Assembly (NCBI GenBank): GCA_964023275.1
Contig: OZ029929.1
Location: 5,743,935-5,807,934, forward strand
Direction of reading: 5' to 3'
Length of the DNA: 64,000 bases
Source: Norana najaformis
Lineage: Eukaryota > Annelida > Clitellata > Crassiclitellata > Hormogastridae
Shown: positions 20,450 to 30,339 of the stretch, one piece after another
Position numbering within the stretch: the first letter of the stretch is position 1
Layout of the letters: each line of letters starts with the position of its first letter
Translations under genes and position numbers: made by a program
Notes under the pieces: generated by a model
The model's database searches: none
The model's input: the letters and a program-made list of their open reading frames with translations, nothing else
What the model was told of the DNA's origin: nothing

Positions 20450-20600
20450 TAGTTACTGTGTATACGGACCTTGAGCAAGTCCTTCACGCACAACTGCTCA
20501 GCACCATCTACTGATGCTTGACAGTAGATAGTAGCGCTCAATAAATAGGCCTTCAGAAATATTATAATAATAATGACGACGACGATGATGATGATGATAA
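20450..20600 (+). mobile_element. SINE tail fragment (family A)
   Basis: 'CAAGTCCTTCACGCACAACTGCTCAGCACCATCTACTGATGCTT...AGCGCTCAATAAAT' matches the SINE tail at 46,950-47,040. The tRNA-like head is lost. Confidence 0.6.
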
Positions 20601-20639
20601 TAATAATAGCAGACAGGTTTAATTTAATGTTAGGCAAGG

Positions 20640-21085
20640 CAAGGCTATAGGTAAGGTAGCACAAGGTAATGTACCGTATTTTACGGTAAGCTACACAACT
20701 ACATACATACATAAAGTATGGTATGGAGAGATTAGGTAAGGTAAGGTAAGGTAAGGAAATGTAATGTAAGGCATTGTGAGGGGTAAGGTAGGATGAGGGA
20801 AGCTAAGATAGGTTGAACTATGATAAGGAAAGGTAATTAATGCAATGTAAGGTATTGTAAGATCAGGTAAGAAACGACATATATAGTAAGGTAGGGTAAG
20901 GCAAAGTAATGCAATATAATGAGAGGTAAGTTATGCTCAGGCATGGCGAGATAAAGTATGAAATGTAAGATAGGGTAAGACAAGGTAATGTAAAGGTAAT
21001 GTAAAATATCATAAGATAAGGTATGATACGATAAGGTAAGGCATAATATGATAGGGTAAGGTAAGGTAATATCACTTCATAAAAC
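20640..21085. repeat. GGTAA-type satellite tract
   Basis: Irregular runs of AAGGT/GGTAA pentamers. Similar short tracts are at 22,860-23,100, 23,355-23,415, 34,200-34,270, 43,018-43,170 and, inverted, 45,410-45,475. They are not telomeric repeats. Confidence 0.8.
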
Positions 21086-21230
21086 GTATTGTGACTGCTT
21101 GATGTGGGGCTTCTAAATTTCAAACGATGTGCAGAGGGTCGAACCCCGGACGCAGAGGTGAGAGATAAGCACATCAGAGACTGTTTGGTGCTCCAAGTGA
21201 AACAAAAATTCTTAGATGACATTTGCTTAC

Positions 21231-21295
21231 CCATAACCGGTTGACGGAATCTTTTGTTGTCGATCCGAATGATGACGGTAACCGATGTCATCAAA
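21231..21295 (-). CDS. Candidate exon of an unidentified gene
   Basis: 65 nt between a strong acceptor (GTGTTTACAG) and a strong donor (TGG|GTAAGC). Two frames are open; one reads T-V-I-I-R-I-D-N-K-R-F. Which frame is used cannot be decided from phase. Confidence 0.4.
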
Positions 21296-21738
21296 CTGTA
21301 AACACAATAACACAATACAATACATTACAATACAATAGAAACAATACCTTAAATTGAACCAGTTTACATCAGTCAGTCAGACATCTATGTATGCAGTGCG
21401 TTTAAGAGGGGCTCTATAAAGGCGCTATATAAACCGCTTTTGATACATATACACATAGGTACAAGAGGATACGACTGTCACGGGTAAGATTTGTCACTTC
21501 CCTTGTTATCAGAGCACTGGTTGTTAAAATGATGAACGTTTCTTCTTAACGAACTTAAACGCCGTATCTAAGGCTAATGTAAGCAACGCTTTCGTGAGGA
21601 ATACATGGCGCTATATTAAGAGTCTAGATAGATACATGCATGGATGAGATACGGTTGATTCTACTCATTCATACAGAGCCTTTTAATCGTGCAGATGTCT
21701 CTGTTCGTATACAAAGCATTGTTCTAAAGTTGTTATTA

Positions 21739-21920
21739 TTTATTATTTCAGCATTTATTAAGCGTCATTATCTAATGACTAAGCATCAATAGATGGCGCT
21801 GAGCAATTGTGAGTAAGGGACTTGGTCAAGATATCTACTCAGCACCCGTCTTAGGGGAGGCTGGAACCCAACTCTCCGTATTACAAGCCGAGCGCTCTAA
21901 CCAATCGGTAACCATGCAAG
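21739..21920 (-). mobile_element. tRNA-derived SINE (family A)
   Basis: On the minus strand a tRNA-like head (GGTTAGAGCGCTCGGCTTGTAATACGGAGAG, then GGGTTCCAGCC as a weak B box) is followed by the CTCAGCGCCATCTATTGATGCTTAGTCATTAG tail and an A/T-rich end. Paralogous to 46,262-46,450. Confidence 0.75.
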
Positions 21921-21924
21921 TTAG

Positions 21925-22505
21925 GACCGTTAAGGAGTCTCTCAAGCGTCATGGATCAAGGAGGTGTATCTAACACTTCTATAGCGCCTTTGAGGGACTG
22001 GCTGACTGGATGCCTCATTTAACTGATTTCAATGAGAATGAAGGGAGGAACGAATGTATAAATGGACGGATGAATGCATATATAAGTGAACAAAAAAATA
22101 AACAAATCAACATCCGAGAGTTTTCTACGTAACTCAGCATCTAATTGGTGAACTTATTCTTAATAAACTTTAGAACCACTTAATGAAAAAATAAAAGGCG
22201 CTATATAAAGATTCTAGTCACATATTTACATGATCAGGTGCTGGTGTCTCTGGTCATTCATATACTGCCTTTTGTGAACGGTGGCTATAGCTGATGTCAT
22301 TTAAATGAAATAGTCTTTTTAAAATGCAGATGTAGCTAATTAATTCATAGCGCCTTTTAAGGTTGGAGGTCATTTATAAAGCGCTATTTAAGAGAATCTG
22401 TCGCTGTCTTCTTCTATCCATCCGTCCATCCATTAGGCCATCCTTCTCTTCTTCCTTCCGTCCTTCCATCCGTCCGTCTCTCCCTCTGTCCTTCCCATGC
22501 GCCTA
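21925..22505. other. No gene seen
   Basis: Contains GCGCTATATAAA-type LINE/SINE tail motifs near 22,200 and 22,380 and a CCATCCGTCCATCC microsatellite at 22,415-22,490. Confidence 0.4.
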
Positions 22506-22510
22506 CTTAC

Positions 22511-22689
22511 GTCTTCTTAAGAGCAGATACTGGTTGTTCTTGACTTGAGTGCGGCATTCCTCGGTGACGCTGCACTGCGAGACGTCTGCCGTGTGTAGGG
22601 CACCGGTAGATGGAGCTCTTCTAGGTGTCCCGTAGGTGGAACAGCTTCCCATCCTCTGCCAGGCAGAAAGTACAGGCCAGACAGGTTGC
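22511..22689 (-). CDS. Candidate Cys-containing exon of an unidentified gene
   Basis: 179 nt between an acceptor (GCGTTGTAG) and a consensus donor (GAC|GTAAGT). The only frame open to the donor enters in phase 2 and leaves in phase 1. It contains S-Q-C-S-V-T-E-E-C-R-T-Q-V-K-N-N-Q-Y. The entry phase fits the preceding candidate at 23,109-23,253. I do not recognise the protein. Confidence 0.4.
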
Positions 22690-23108
22690 CTACAACGCCA
22701 GAAACAGGCAACAGAGTAAGACAGGCAATCGAGTAAGACAGGCAACCAGAATAAGAAAGACAACCCGAATAAGAAAGACAGATGAATATTAGTAATTCGG
22801 TCGGTAGTTTTCTCGATTTCCGATGGAAACTACGGTAAATTTCGGTAATTTAAGTGTAGGCAAGATAAGGACACGTAATGTAACTAATTTATAAAATGTA
22901 AGTGCACATTTATATAGCGTCTTTTCAAGAAAATTCGTCAGAGGTGCTCCGCGACAATGCAATACACGACCACGGTCGAAATAGAGGCATAGAAAGGAGA
23001 AGAAGAAGGTAAGGTACGCTGAGGCAGGGTGAGGTAAAGTAAGGTAGGGTAGGTGAAATGAGGTAAGGAAAAGTAAGACAGGATGAGGTAAATCAAGGTC
23101 AAAGTCAC

Positions 23109-23253
23109 CCTCTTTTCTGCAGCGGTGTTTTCATTGTGTAATGACCAGCACCCGCTCTACAATGGTCGCAGACATACCGGATAACGCTGGAGCCAAATAC
23201 TACTTCATATTGCTCTTCCACCATAGGCTGCCTTTCAGTCTTTATGGACTGAC
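23109..23253 (-). CDS. Candidate exon with a C-x2-C motif, unidentified gene
   Basis: The minus strand after GTTGAG is open in one frame and contains Y-E-V-V-F-G-S-S-V-I-R-Y-V-C-D-H-C-R, ending at a possible donor (GAGG|GTGACT). Phase in is 1 and out is 2, which suits the exon at 22,511-22,689. The acceptor is weak. Confidence 0.35.
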
Positions 23254-23485
23254 CTCAACGTTGACCTGATAGCGGTTGAAAATCCAGGTCGAATTCCTAA
23301 GGGTCAGAGAAAGCTGAAGCTAGGCTACGGTGGGTGTGCAAATTGAAAAAGAAGCGTTTAGACCTAAGGCAAAGTGAGGTAAGATAAGGTAAAGTAAGCT
23401 AAAGTGAGGTGGGGTTATTCCTCATACCACATTATTTGATAATGTATTACATTCATACCTCTTCATAACGTCCATTTGGAAATAA

Positions 23486-23684
23486 TTAAAACGACATCTC
23501 CGACCATTTTTCAGTTACACTCCAAACAGACTTAGCTGTACACTTTAAGGGTGGTAACGATGAGGCAAAAGATTCAATGTCACGCTTCACTGCACAGCGC
23601 TGCCACGTCTGGTCACAGGTGTACGGGACCCGCGAGAACAATGGCCCTTCCTTTGTGGACACGCTATTTATGAACCTGTACAAG
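23486..23684 (-). CDS. Candidate exon, Cys- and Trp-containing, unidentified gene
   Basis: After an acceptor-like AATATCAG the minus strand is open for 65 codons to TAA at 23,486. It contains S-R-V-P-Y-T-C-D-Q-T-W-Q-R-C-A-V and P-P-L-K-C-T-A-K-S-V-W-S, which looks like folded extracellular sequence. The real exon may end earlier, at a GT near 23,512. Its link to the other candidates is unproven because phases do not match. Confidence 0.4.
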
Positions 23685-24096
23685 CTGATATTATGTTCAG
23701 CTTTCCACTGAGGTGTTTAGTCTGTCTATCTACGTGACCTTAGGGTCTGAACTCTGAACCTAATCTGACCTTACCTGCCTCATCGATTTCGATTTAAGAG
23801 TGGAAGCAGAAGGCACTACACGCGCATACATACATCTTGGACGAGAAGCCAGTCCATTGGAGAAGTCAGGTCGAATTTAGAGAAGCATACAGATTACAGA
23901 CACTTATGATTGAAAAAAGATGGAGCAATTTCGTATGAGCATTAAGATCGCATTTCATTGCGTTTTTGCACAGTGACTATTGCAGTTCCTTCCGCTTGAA
24001 ACTGGATATATTTCGAAACCTAGGTATACTTCCGATCAGCCGAGCCACAGCATTTAGAACAGATTTATAGCTGATTAATGTGGGAAAGAGTTAGGC

Positions 24097-25343
24097 CCTC
24101 TCGTTTCCCGCAGGTTCGGCGGGGTACCTGATGGCCTGCGTCCCCAGCACGTCAAAGACTTAGTGAATTGTAAAGAAATAGGTCCTGAGTTGTGTTCGAG
24201 TCTAGCAGCATTAGTTAACCTTTTGTTAGCAGGCTCCTGTCCAGCGGACATTCAACCTATACTTTTTGGTGGCACCCTGTTCGCGTTAAGTAAAAAATCG
24301 GGTGGCTTGCGTCCAATTGTAATTGGTTACTATTGGCGTAGGCTGGCCTCCAATTGCGCAAACAAGTTTGCCCTGTCTAGGACTTCAGCATTCTTTGGTA
24401 GTAAACAGGTAGGAGTGGGAATCCCCGGAGGTGGGGAGGCGGCAGTGCACTAGGTTAGCCGCTTTTTAGAAGACATGCCAGATGGCTCGATACTGGTTAA
24501 ACATGACTTTGCTAACGCATTTAATAGCAACCTAATACTCATCTCTGGCAGAGACAATCCCAATGGGATAAACCTCTATACGAGATATCAAAAACTACAC
24601 TTATTACCAATAATAACGACGCGTACCACCAGGCACGTCTAAAGGCGGTGGCATCGCCTCATGCCGGGGATTGGTTATTTGCCCTCCCCATTAACTCAAT
24701 CGGTCTTAGCCTGGATGACGAAGCCGTACGTATAGCCGTAGGTCTCCGTCTCGGAGCTATCCTATGTCAACCACATAATTGCACATGTGGAGCTCTGGTG
24801 ACTGCTGACGGGTCGCATGGTCTCTCTTGCCGTTTGGGACCCGGCAGAATGGCACGTCACGCTTGTCCCAATGACCTTATTCACAGAAGTCTGACTCGAG
24901 CGGGCTTCCCATCAGTGAAAGAACCTACGGGTCTCTCTAGAACAGACGGCAAGAGACCGGATGGCCTTACCCTGATTCCTTGGCGTTCGGGGCGCAGCCT
25001 CCTATGGGATGTCACCGTGATTGACACGCTTACACATTCTTACTTACAGGCAACCTCTGTTACAGCAGGAGGCGCAGCTGAATTGGCGGCCGATAGAAAA
25101 ACTTTGAAATATGATCACCTCACTAATGCATACCACTTTGTTCCTCTGGCCTTTGAGACTTTAGGCCCTATCAATGGTTTGGGTATGACCTTTCTCACAG
25201 ACTTGGGGCGTATATTGTCCCTCATATTCGGAGATGGTAGAGAAACAGGTTACCTGTTTCAACGTTTGTCTATAACATTACAGCGTTTCAATGCAGTCGC
25301 CTTCCACGGTACATTTGTGGTGGCGAATCCAGACGAGGATTAG
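24097..25343 (+). mobile_element. Internally deleted non-LTR element with restriction-like endonuclease
   Basis: The 5' part (24,097-24,535) encodes the RT entry: P-D-G-L-R-P-Q-H-V-K-D-L, then F-A-L-S-K-K-S-G-G-L-R-P-I, G-V-G-I-P-G-G-G-E-A-A-V-H and motif A V-K-H-D-F-A-N-A-F-N. There is a frameshift near 24,117 and a TAG at 24,451-24,453. The frame then jumps, with RT motifs B to E absent, to a 231-codon open frame (24,648-25,343, extendable back to about 24,545) that has S-P-H-A-G-D-W-L, a C-x-C...H-x3-C knuckle, R-H-A-C-P-N-D, K-R-P-D-G and L-L-W-D-V-T-V. The knuckle followed by P-D-G and D-V is the layout of restriction-like endonucleases of R2/Hero-type LINEs. It is a dead copy with intact ends. 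Confidence 0.75.
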
Positions 25344-25407
25344 CCGTTCCAGAATCCCTCTCTCTCTCTTTTTCCGGAAATTTTTGAACAAACAAGGGAT
25401 TTTAAAA

Positions 25408-25505
25408 AAATAATCATCATCATCATCATCATCATAATCATCATCATCATCGTCGTAGTAATCATCATCATCATAATCACCACCACCACCATCATCATCA
25501 TCGCT
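25408..25505. repeat. ATC/ATA trinucleotide microsatellite
   Basis: About 30 ATC-like units with CGT and ACC interruptions, directly after the non-LTR element. Confidence 0.95.
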
Positions 25506-25661
25506 GCCCTTGTGCTGCGCACTTAATCGTTTAGATGAATATATATTCAGAGTATAATATAGCGAGACCAATTACAATTACTTTTATTCGACCTTCCCGC
25601 GAAAACGAATGGCGACTGGCCATGCATGACTGCTTTGATTACAGGTGCCATTCCTTCACAG

Positions 25662-25811
25662 GATGGTCGTGGGTTTGACAGAATACTGGACTGGACCAAT
25701 CCCACCGTTTTGCACGGTCGAGTGGTAAACAGCCACGGTCGACTGACTATCGGAATCGCTGGAATTTATTTCGTCTACGGTCAGATCTACGTTGAATACG
25801 AAGAAGACTAA
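25662..25811 (+). CDS. TNF-homology-domain exon (TNF ligand-like), partial
   Basis: After a good acceptor (CATTCCTTCACAG) the frame reads D-G-R-G-F-D-R-I-L-D-W, a gap, then G-R-L-T-I-G-I-A-G-I-Y-F-V-Y-G-Q-I-Y-V-E-Y. The G-x-Y-F-V-Y-x-Q-x-Y pattern after a tryptophan and a G-x-L-x-I strand is the hallmark of the central beta-strands of TNF ligands, which form extracellular trimers that bind TNF receptors. The frame stops at TAA 25,809-25,811 before any donor; the first donor-like site (TGG|GTAACG, 25,834) lies past it. So the exon either uses a donor upstream of the stop (for example TACG|GTCAGA) or carries a disabling mutation. A C1q-like domain is less likely. A carboxy-terminal match is at 26,568-26,790. 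Confidence 0.6.
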   Translation, partial: DGRGFDRILDWTNPTVLHGRVVNSHGRLTIGIAGIYFVYGQIYVEYEED

Positions 25812-25894
25812 GCCAAAGAGCAGCAACGACTGGGTAACGTCTAGCGACTCAGTTAGCGTCTATATAAACAGGTGCCTGGCGCTCACTGTCTGTC

Positions 25895-26002
25895 TGTCTG
25901 TATGTTTGTCTCTGTATATATGTATGTCTGTCTGTCTGTCTGTATGTATGCATGTCTGTTTATCTGTCTGTATGTATGTATGTATGCATGTCTGTCTGTC
26001 TT
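25895..26002. repeat. TGTC/TGTA tetranucleotide microsatellite
   Basis: Alternating (TGTC)n and (TGTA)n. It lies in the presumed intron of the TNF-like gene. Confidence 0.95.
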
Positions 26003-26032
26003 CTGCGTTTATCTCTGCATTTATCTGCGTCG

Positions 26033-26310
26033 AGGAGTGAGCGATAGTCTAGTGGTTAGTCAATCAAGAGGTCTGAGGTTCAAATCTCGACCAAGGCAGA
26101 AATTTGTTTGCGAGATTTCGGCTCCTCCACCTGTAGCCAGGTCAGCTATAACGAGTACACTGACCGTACACTATTTGTGGAGCGATAGACGGCGAGGGAG
26201 AGGGTTGGCCACCCGACCTCATTTACCTAGGCTAAGAAAATGAAGTCGCTAGCACTTCATACCCATGTCTGCCTCTCAAGCTGGCTTAAGGAGCTGCTCT
26301 TGTTTGACAT
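26033..26310 (+). mobile_element. tRNA-derived SINE (family B)
   Basis: The tRNA-like head has an A box (TAGTCTAGTGGTTAG) and a B box (GGTTCAAATCTC) about 30 bases apart. The body contains 'CAGCTATAACGAGTACACTGACCG', and the tail reads 'TGAAGTCGCTAGCACTTCATACCCATG.CTGCCTCTCA'. The same order is found at 45,050-45,350. Confidence 0.75.
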
Positions 26311-26399
26311 AAATGTAAATCTCCGATTTCCTAACGCCACTCAAAAGTCCTACCAGACAGCACACCCCGGCGCTGTACCAATGAAGTCCGCAAGAACCA

Positions 26400-26600
26400 G
26401 GTTGTTTAAGTTTCGGTGCCAGGTCAGGTCAGGCCTCGTGATTGGCTTAATTTTCCTCTTCTACGAATGTTTATTAACCAGACGAGACAGAGTGAGGTTT
26501 CAGTACCAGGTCAGGCCTCATGGGATTGGCTTCAGTGGACTGACCTTCTCCTTCCTCTTCTACTTAGGTTCATTAACCAGACGAAACAGAGTGAGGTTCT
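26400..26600 (+). repeat. Tandem duplication of about 110 bp
   Basis: 'CCAGGTCAGG...GATTGGCTT...CTCTTCTAC...ATTAACCAGACGAGACAGAGTGAGGTT' occurs twice (about 26,418-26,500 and 26,506-26,600). The second copy overlaps the start of the last TNF-like exon, so part of the exon-intron border has been duplicated. Confidence 0.65.
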
Positions 26601-26790
26601 TACGGAACGCGCCGAGCGAAGATGCTCCCGATGGACCTTGACCTCTGCGTCGCAGTGCGAGTACACCGTCTACGCTGGGTCCATCGTCGAACTGGCGACG
26701 GGGGATTCGGTCTACGCGACCGTTTCCCATCCCTCGATGGTCAACGAAGCCGCCAAAAGCACGTATATTGGGCTCCAGAAGGTCACGTGA
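26568..26790 (+). CDS. Carboxy-terminal TNF-homology-domain exon
   Basis: After the acceptor CTACTTAG the frame (phase 2 entry) runs 74 codons to TGA at 26,788. The middle has Q-C-E-Y-T-V-Y-A-G-S-I-V-E-L, then A-T-G-D-S-V-Y-A-T-V-S, and it ends T-Y-I-G-L-Q-K-V-T. TNF ligands end with a very similar series (Y-x-G-G-x-x-x-L-x-x-G-D-x-x-x-V-x-V, then a Phe/Tyr-Gly-x-x-K-[LV]), which forms the last strands of the jelly roll. The distance and order fit the exon at 25,662. Phases of the two pieces do not join directly, so an exon may be missing or the copy may be decayed. The amino-terminal membrane anchor would lie upstream and was not found. Confidence 0.6.
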
Positions 26791-26973
26791 CGTTCAGTCC
26801 AGGTCACGAATTTTGGGCTCCCGGACGTGACGTTCTGCTGTGACTGTCCAGGAAGACTGCGAGACTGTAGCGAAACCCATGCACTACTGCTGGCCTCAGT
26901 TTCTGATATCTGCAAAATCTGTTCTCCTTGTGGAAAATTTCTTCTCTCAACAGAAAAACTGGTCCGTTGGGAC

Positions 26974-27020
26974 ATATTTATGTATGTATGTATATATGTA
27001 TGATGTATGTATGTACCAAG
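26974..27020. repeat. ATGT microsatellite
   Basis: (TATG)n with ATAT interruptions. Confidence 0.9.
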
Positions 27021-27114
27021 ACACTTAATATAGCACCTTTAGTACCTCACAAAAAATTTCTTCTCCATTTGAATATTTCTTCTCCCTTTGAAGTATGTAC
27101 TCTCCTTTTTGGAA

Positions 27115-27192
27115 AATGACTTCAATTCAAAAGCTGGAGAGTGGATAGGCCACATTCCCAGGACAAGCCACGATTCAAACCCCAGACTCAAA
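27115..27192 (-). mobile_element. SINE fragment, inverted partner of 31,793-31,870
   Basis: 'TTCAAAAGCTGGAGAGTGGATAGGCCACATTCCCAGGACAAGCCACGATTCAAACCCCAGACTC' is the reverse complement of 31,793-31,866 with few changes. GGGTTTGAATC on the minus strand resembles a B box. Confidence 0.55.
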
Positions 27193-27539
27193 GGTAAAAG
27201 GCAAATGAGTTTCCTGATATGCCACCAACAAATGCAAGCAAATCCTCTTTTTCAACGTCAAAATTGTCTGTCAGACGACTGGAAGCCAAAACTTAAAAGA
27301 AACTACACAACAACTGCTTCACACGAACTGACCTATCAGCAACTGACCTATCAGCAACTGCTGGCACTGAAACCGAGATTTTCCATCAAAACAATGCACC
27401 TTAACACTGTATGAACTTGCAACATATCTAATATCTTCTACAAACTTCTAAAGCGCTACTTTAGGCCTAATAATGCACTAATTTCATCCGAGGCGGTCAG
27501 ATTTCGAAGTTGAGGGTTCAAAGTTTTATGCCTGGGGCA

Positions 27540-27795
27540 TAAAAGATAATTAGGAAAAACTTTGGTCTGTCAAATTTTGAGATGTGCCAAATTTTGGGTT
27601 GTGCCAAAGTTCAGGGTCAGTCCAATATTGGGGTGTGCTTAATTTTGTGATCAGTCAAATTACAAGGTCTACCAACTTTTGGGCTTAACCAAAGTTTGGA
27701 GTCAGTAAAATTTTGGGAAGAGCCAAATATCAGGATCATTTGTCCTGTCAGTATTTGGGGTCTGCCAAATGTAACATGGGGGCATATCGTATTTT
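27540..27795. repeat. Degenerate minisatellite, about 19-20 bp unit
   Basis: 'GCCAAATTTTGGG-TGT' units repeat about a dozen times with drift (CAGTCAAATTTTGGG, GTGCCAAAGTTCAGG). Confidence 0.65.
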
Positions 27796-27799
27796 GCCC

Positions 27800-28250
27800 C
27801 CCACTGAATCCACCACTCAGTCCTAAGTAAATTTAATAAGCAGCCAAAATCAGTAAATTTCTGTCATGGCAATCAAAGTGAGAAAATAAGCCGCCTAATG
27901 CGGCGATTTCAAGCCACTCATTCGAAACAAGAATGCCGTGCTAACCAAGAGATCTCTCCAGGAAACAGATGTGCAAAAACTAGAAATCAAAACTGCTGTA
28001 ACAGTGACTAATAATACCAATTTGACTGAAAAGCATCAGCAAATGCTGGCTCGTTACACCACATCACTAAACAATTACATGTACTTCTATACATCGTGGC
28101 ACATTACAACTGGACCAGACTTTACAACAACAACAAAAACAGACCAGCAGTAAGCCTTGAAATCCAATCCGCACCATGTCTTTGCAAAAAAACTAAAAAG
28201 AGGCACTATGCATGAACCAACTACTAGACTATAATGGAGAAGGTAACACT
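27800..28250. other. No gene seen
   Basis: A 71-codon plus-strand frame (27,938-28,153) is Asn/Thr-rich with no recognisable domain or splice context. Confidence 0.4.
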
Positions 28251-28259
28251 GGCTCTACA

Positions 28260-28426
28260 CAGGGGCGTAGCAATAGGTTGTGCAGGTTGTGCAAAGCACA
28301 AGGGCCCACGAGGCCAGGGGCCGCCTGGGCCCACAAGGAGCCAAGGCCTAGTTGCTCAATTACTTAAAGTAAAATAGCCAAAGTTCAGTTTGCACAAGGG
28401 CCCTCGGAATGCTAGCTAAGCCACTG
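28260..28426. mobile_element. hAT-type MITE, 167 bp
   Basis: Ends are CAGGGGCGTAGCAAT and, inverted, CAGTGGCTTAGCTAGC, an imperfect terminal inverted repeat starting CAGNGGC as in hAT-derived MITEs. It is flanked by an exact 8-bp duplication GCTCTACA (28,252-28,259 and 28,427-28,434), the length made by hAT transposases. There is no coding capacity. Confidence 0.85.
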
Positions 28427-28885
28427 GCTCTACATAAATTTGCTATTATATAAAGCAAGGAGTACAGTAACCTTCAATTCACACTGACCAAATCCTCAAA
28501 TCAATGCTTCAATGAAGTAAATTCAAAACCCAAATGCAACCTGATTGAAAAAAAAATCACAGCTCCAAAGCTCATTACATACAGAACATTTTTCAGCAAT
28601 GCATCCATTTATGTGAGTGAACAGCTCATTACACATTCAAAATGACCTCAAATTATTCAGGCCTGCTGTCAGACTGTAGAGTTAGGTTGTGACCCTGTTC
28701 AGAAGGTGCTTTCTCTAGGTTGATGAGAAATAAACTGAACTGCTTTATAAACAGACTCAAATAACATCACCCCTTTCTCGCCTCACCACAGGTGTAACTA
28801 ATTTTTCACCCACAGACAGGCCTCACAACTTCGCTCTTCCTCATCAATCGACAACTCTTTCTTGCCTGGTAAATGGCCTACGAGC

Positions 28886-29215
28886 AAGTACAAAAGGAGT
28901 TTAAACCAACGGCAACTAGCCACAGAAACTTTGATTCTAGTTCTAATGACTCAGTCGGAAGCCGTGAGCAAGTACAAATGGAGTTTAAACCAACGGCAAC
29001 TAGCCACAGAAACTTTGATTCTAGTTCTAATGGCTCAGTCGGAAGCCGTAAGCAAGTACAAAAGGAGTTTAAACCAACGGCAACTAGCCACAGAAACTTT
29101 GATTCTAGTTCTAATGGCTCAGTCGGAAGCCGTAAGCAAGTACAAAAGGAGTTTGAACCAACAACTAACTCAAAATTAATTGATTCTAGTACTAATACTG
29201 TTAAATTCTAGCTCG
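28886..29215 (+). repeat. 84-bp minisatellite, nearly four copies
   Basis: Units start at 28,886, 28,970, 29,054 and 29,138 (AAGTACAAAAGGAGTTTAAA...), exactly 84 bases apart and almost identical; the fourth decays after about 60 bases. Because 84 is divisible by three, two frames remain open through the whole array. No gene is implied. Confidence 0.9.
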
Positions 29216-29219
29216 AAAC

Positions 29220-30110
29220 ATAAATAAACAACGAGGGTAAAGATTTGCGCACGTCAAGGCACCGAAATTACAACAACAACAAACTTCTGCATCACCACAG
29301 AAGATTAAAAAGAAGTTTCAGAATTAATCTAACTAATTTCTTGCAAAACACTCCTTACTCAGTTTTTAAAAATGCTATCAGGAAAACCTTAGTAGCGCCG
29401 TTTACCCAACTAATGTTACATTAAACACACCGCCTTTTCAACAAGAATCCTTACTCCTGTCACCAAAACAAGTGCTACACAGTACTACACAGAAGAAGTA
29501 CAAAGACTTGCAAAAGTGTATGCAAAATTTTAAAATCATCAGCCTGATGGCTAAGTACAATGCTGGTGTGTTTCACAAGGTCAAAAACAAGGCCTAAAAC
29601 CAGCAAAGCAGTATTTCTAAAACTTACTAGATCTAAAGAAGTCATGGAAGGAAATCTTATCAACATACGATGAGTTATGGTCCGCTGCAGAAAAGGTGCG
29701 TGTAATAAACGATTGTGTAAAATAATAATAAATTTTGAACAGTTACGCTTATTCAGATTTAAACCAAACAAGGCCAGGTAATTAATTACCTGCTCACTTA
29801 ATACACATCAACATATAAACATCATTCCTCAAAGTCCTCAGGTTAGTAAGGCAAGGTAAGCAACATCATTAATTGTTCATTTATGAAACGTCTCTGACAA
29901 AAACATTAGTTCTAAATGGCTTGGTCACGAGGGCTGATGGTGTAAGATCATTGAAAGGCGCTAAAAATCAACAGCCAAATACATACACAAACAAGAATTT
30001 TCCAGATGACGTACAGATGTTACAGAGGACAACAGCTAACCAGAAGCTCAACAAATTTGTTGTTTATAGTCTGGTCAAATCTAATCTAATCTAATCCAGC
30101 AAGTAATGCA
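29220..30110. other. No gene seen
   Basis: A 98-codon minus-strand frame (29,475-29,771) is hydrophobic but lacks splice context or a domain I can name. Confidence 0.4.
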
Positions 30111-30114
30111 TTAC

Positions 30115-30330
30115 GACAACAAACTGCTTAGAAAAAGGTATAATCACAGAAGAAACAGCGGGAAAAAGAAGGAGTGGAAGACCAAGCAAGGCATTGATCC
30201 ATGATGTTAAGGAATTAACTGAGATGACCCTGTGCAACGCAGGAGAGAGAGGTTTATGGAGACGGATCGCCCAATGTGCCAGCGTAGTTCGAAGTATCGA
30301 ACAGGGCATCGATGACGACGATGAATGCAT
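30115..30330 (+). mobile_element. LINE 3' end fragment (endonuclease/RT tail)
   Basis: The frame has R-R-S-G-R-P-S-K-A-L-I-H-D-V-K-E-L-T-E-M, then E-R-G-L-W-R-R-I-A-Q-C, and ends in I-D-D-D-D-E-C. The G-R-P...W-x-x-x-I-x-x..T...L..A-x-x-R-x-x-W-R-x-x-V pattern ending in D-D-D is the usual carboxy-terminus of RTE/jockey-like LINE polyproteins. No more of the element is present. Confidence 0.65.
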
Positions 30331-30339
30331 TTATTACCA

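Noticed and set aside
20640..21085. Interstitial telomere repeats
   Set aside because: The pentamer is GGTAA/AAGGT, not TTAGGG.
24163..25343. A host gene encoding the 231-residue protein
   Set aside because: It continues the RT family of a non-LTR element and carries its endonuclease motifs.
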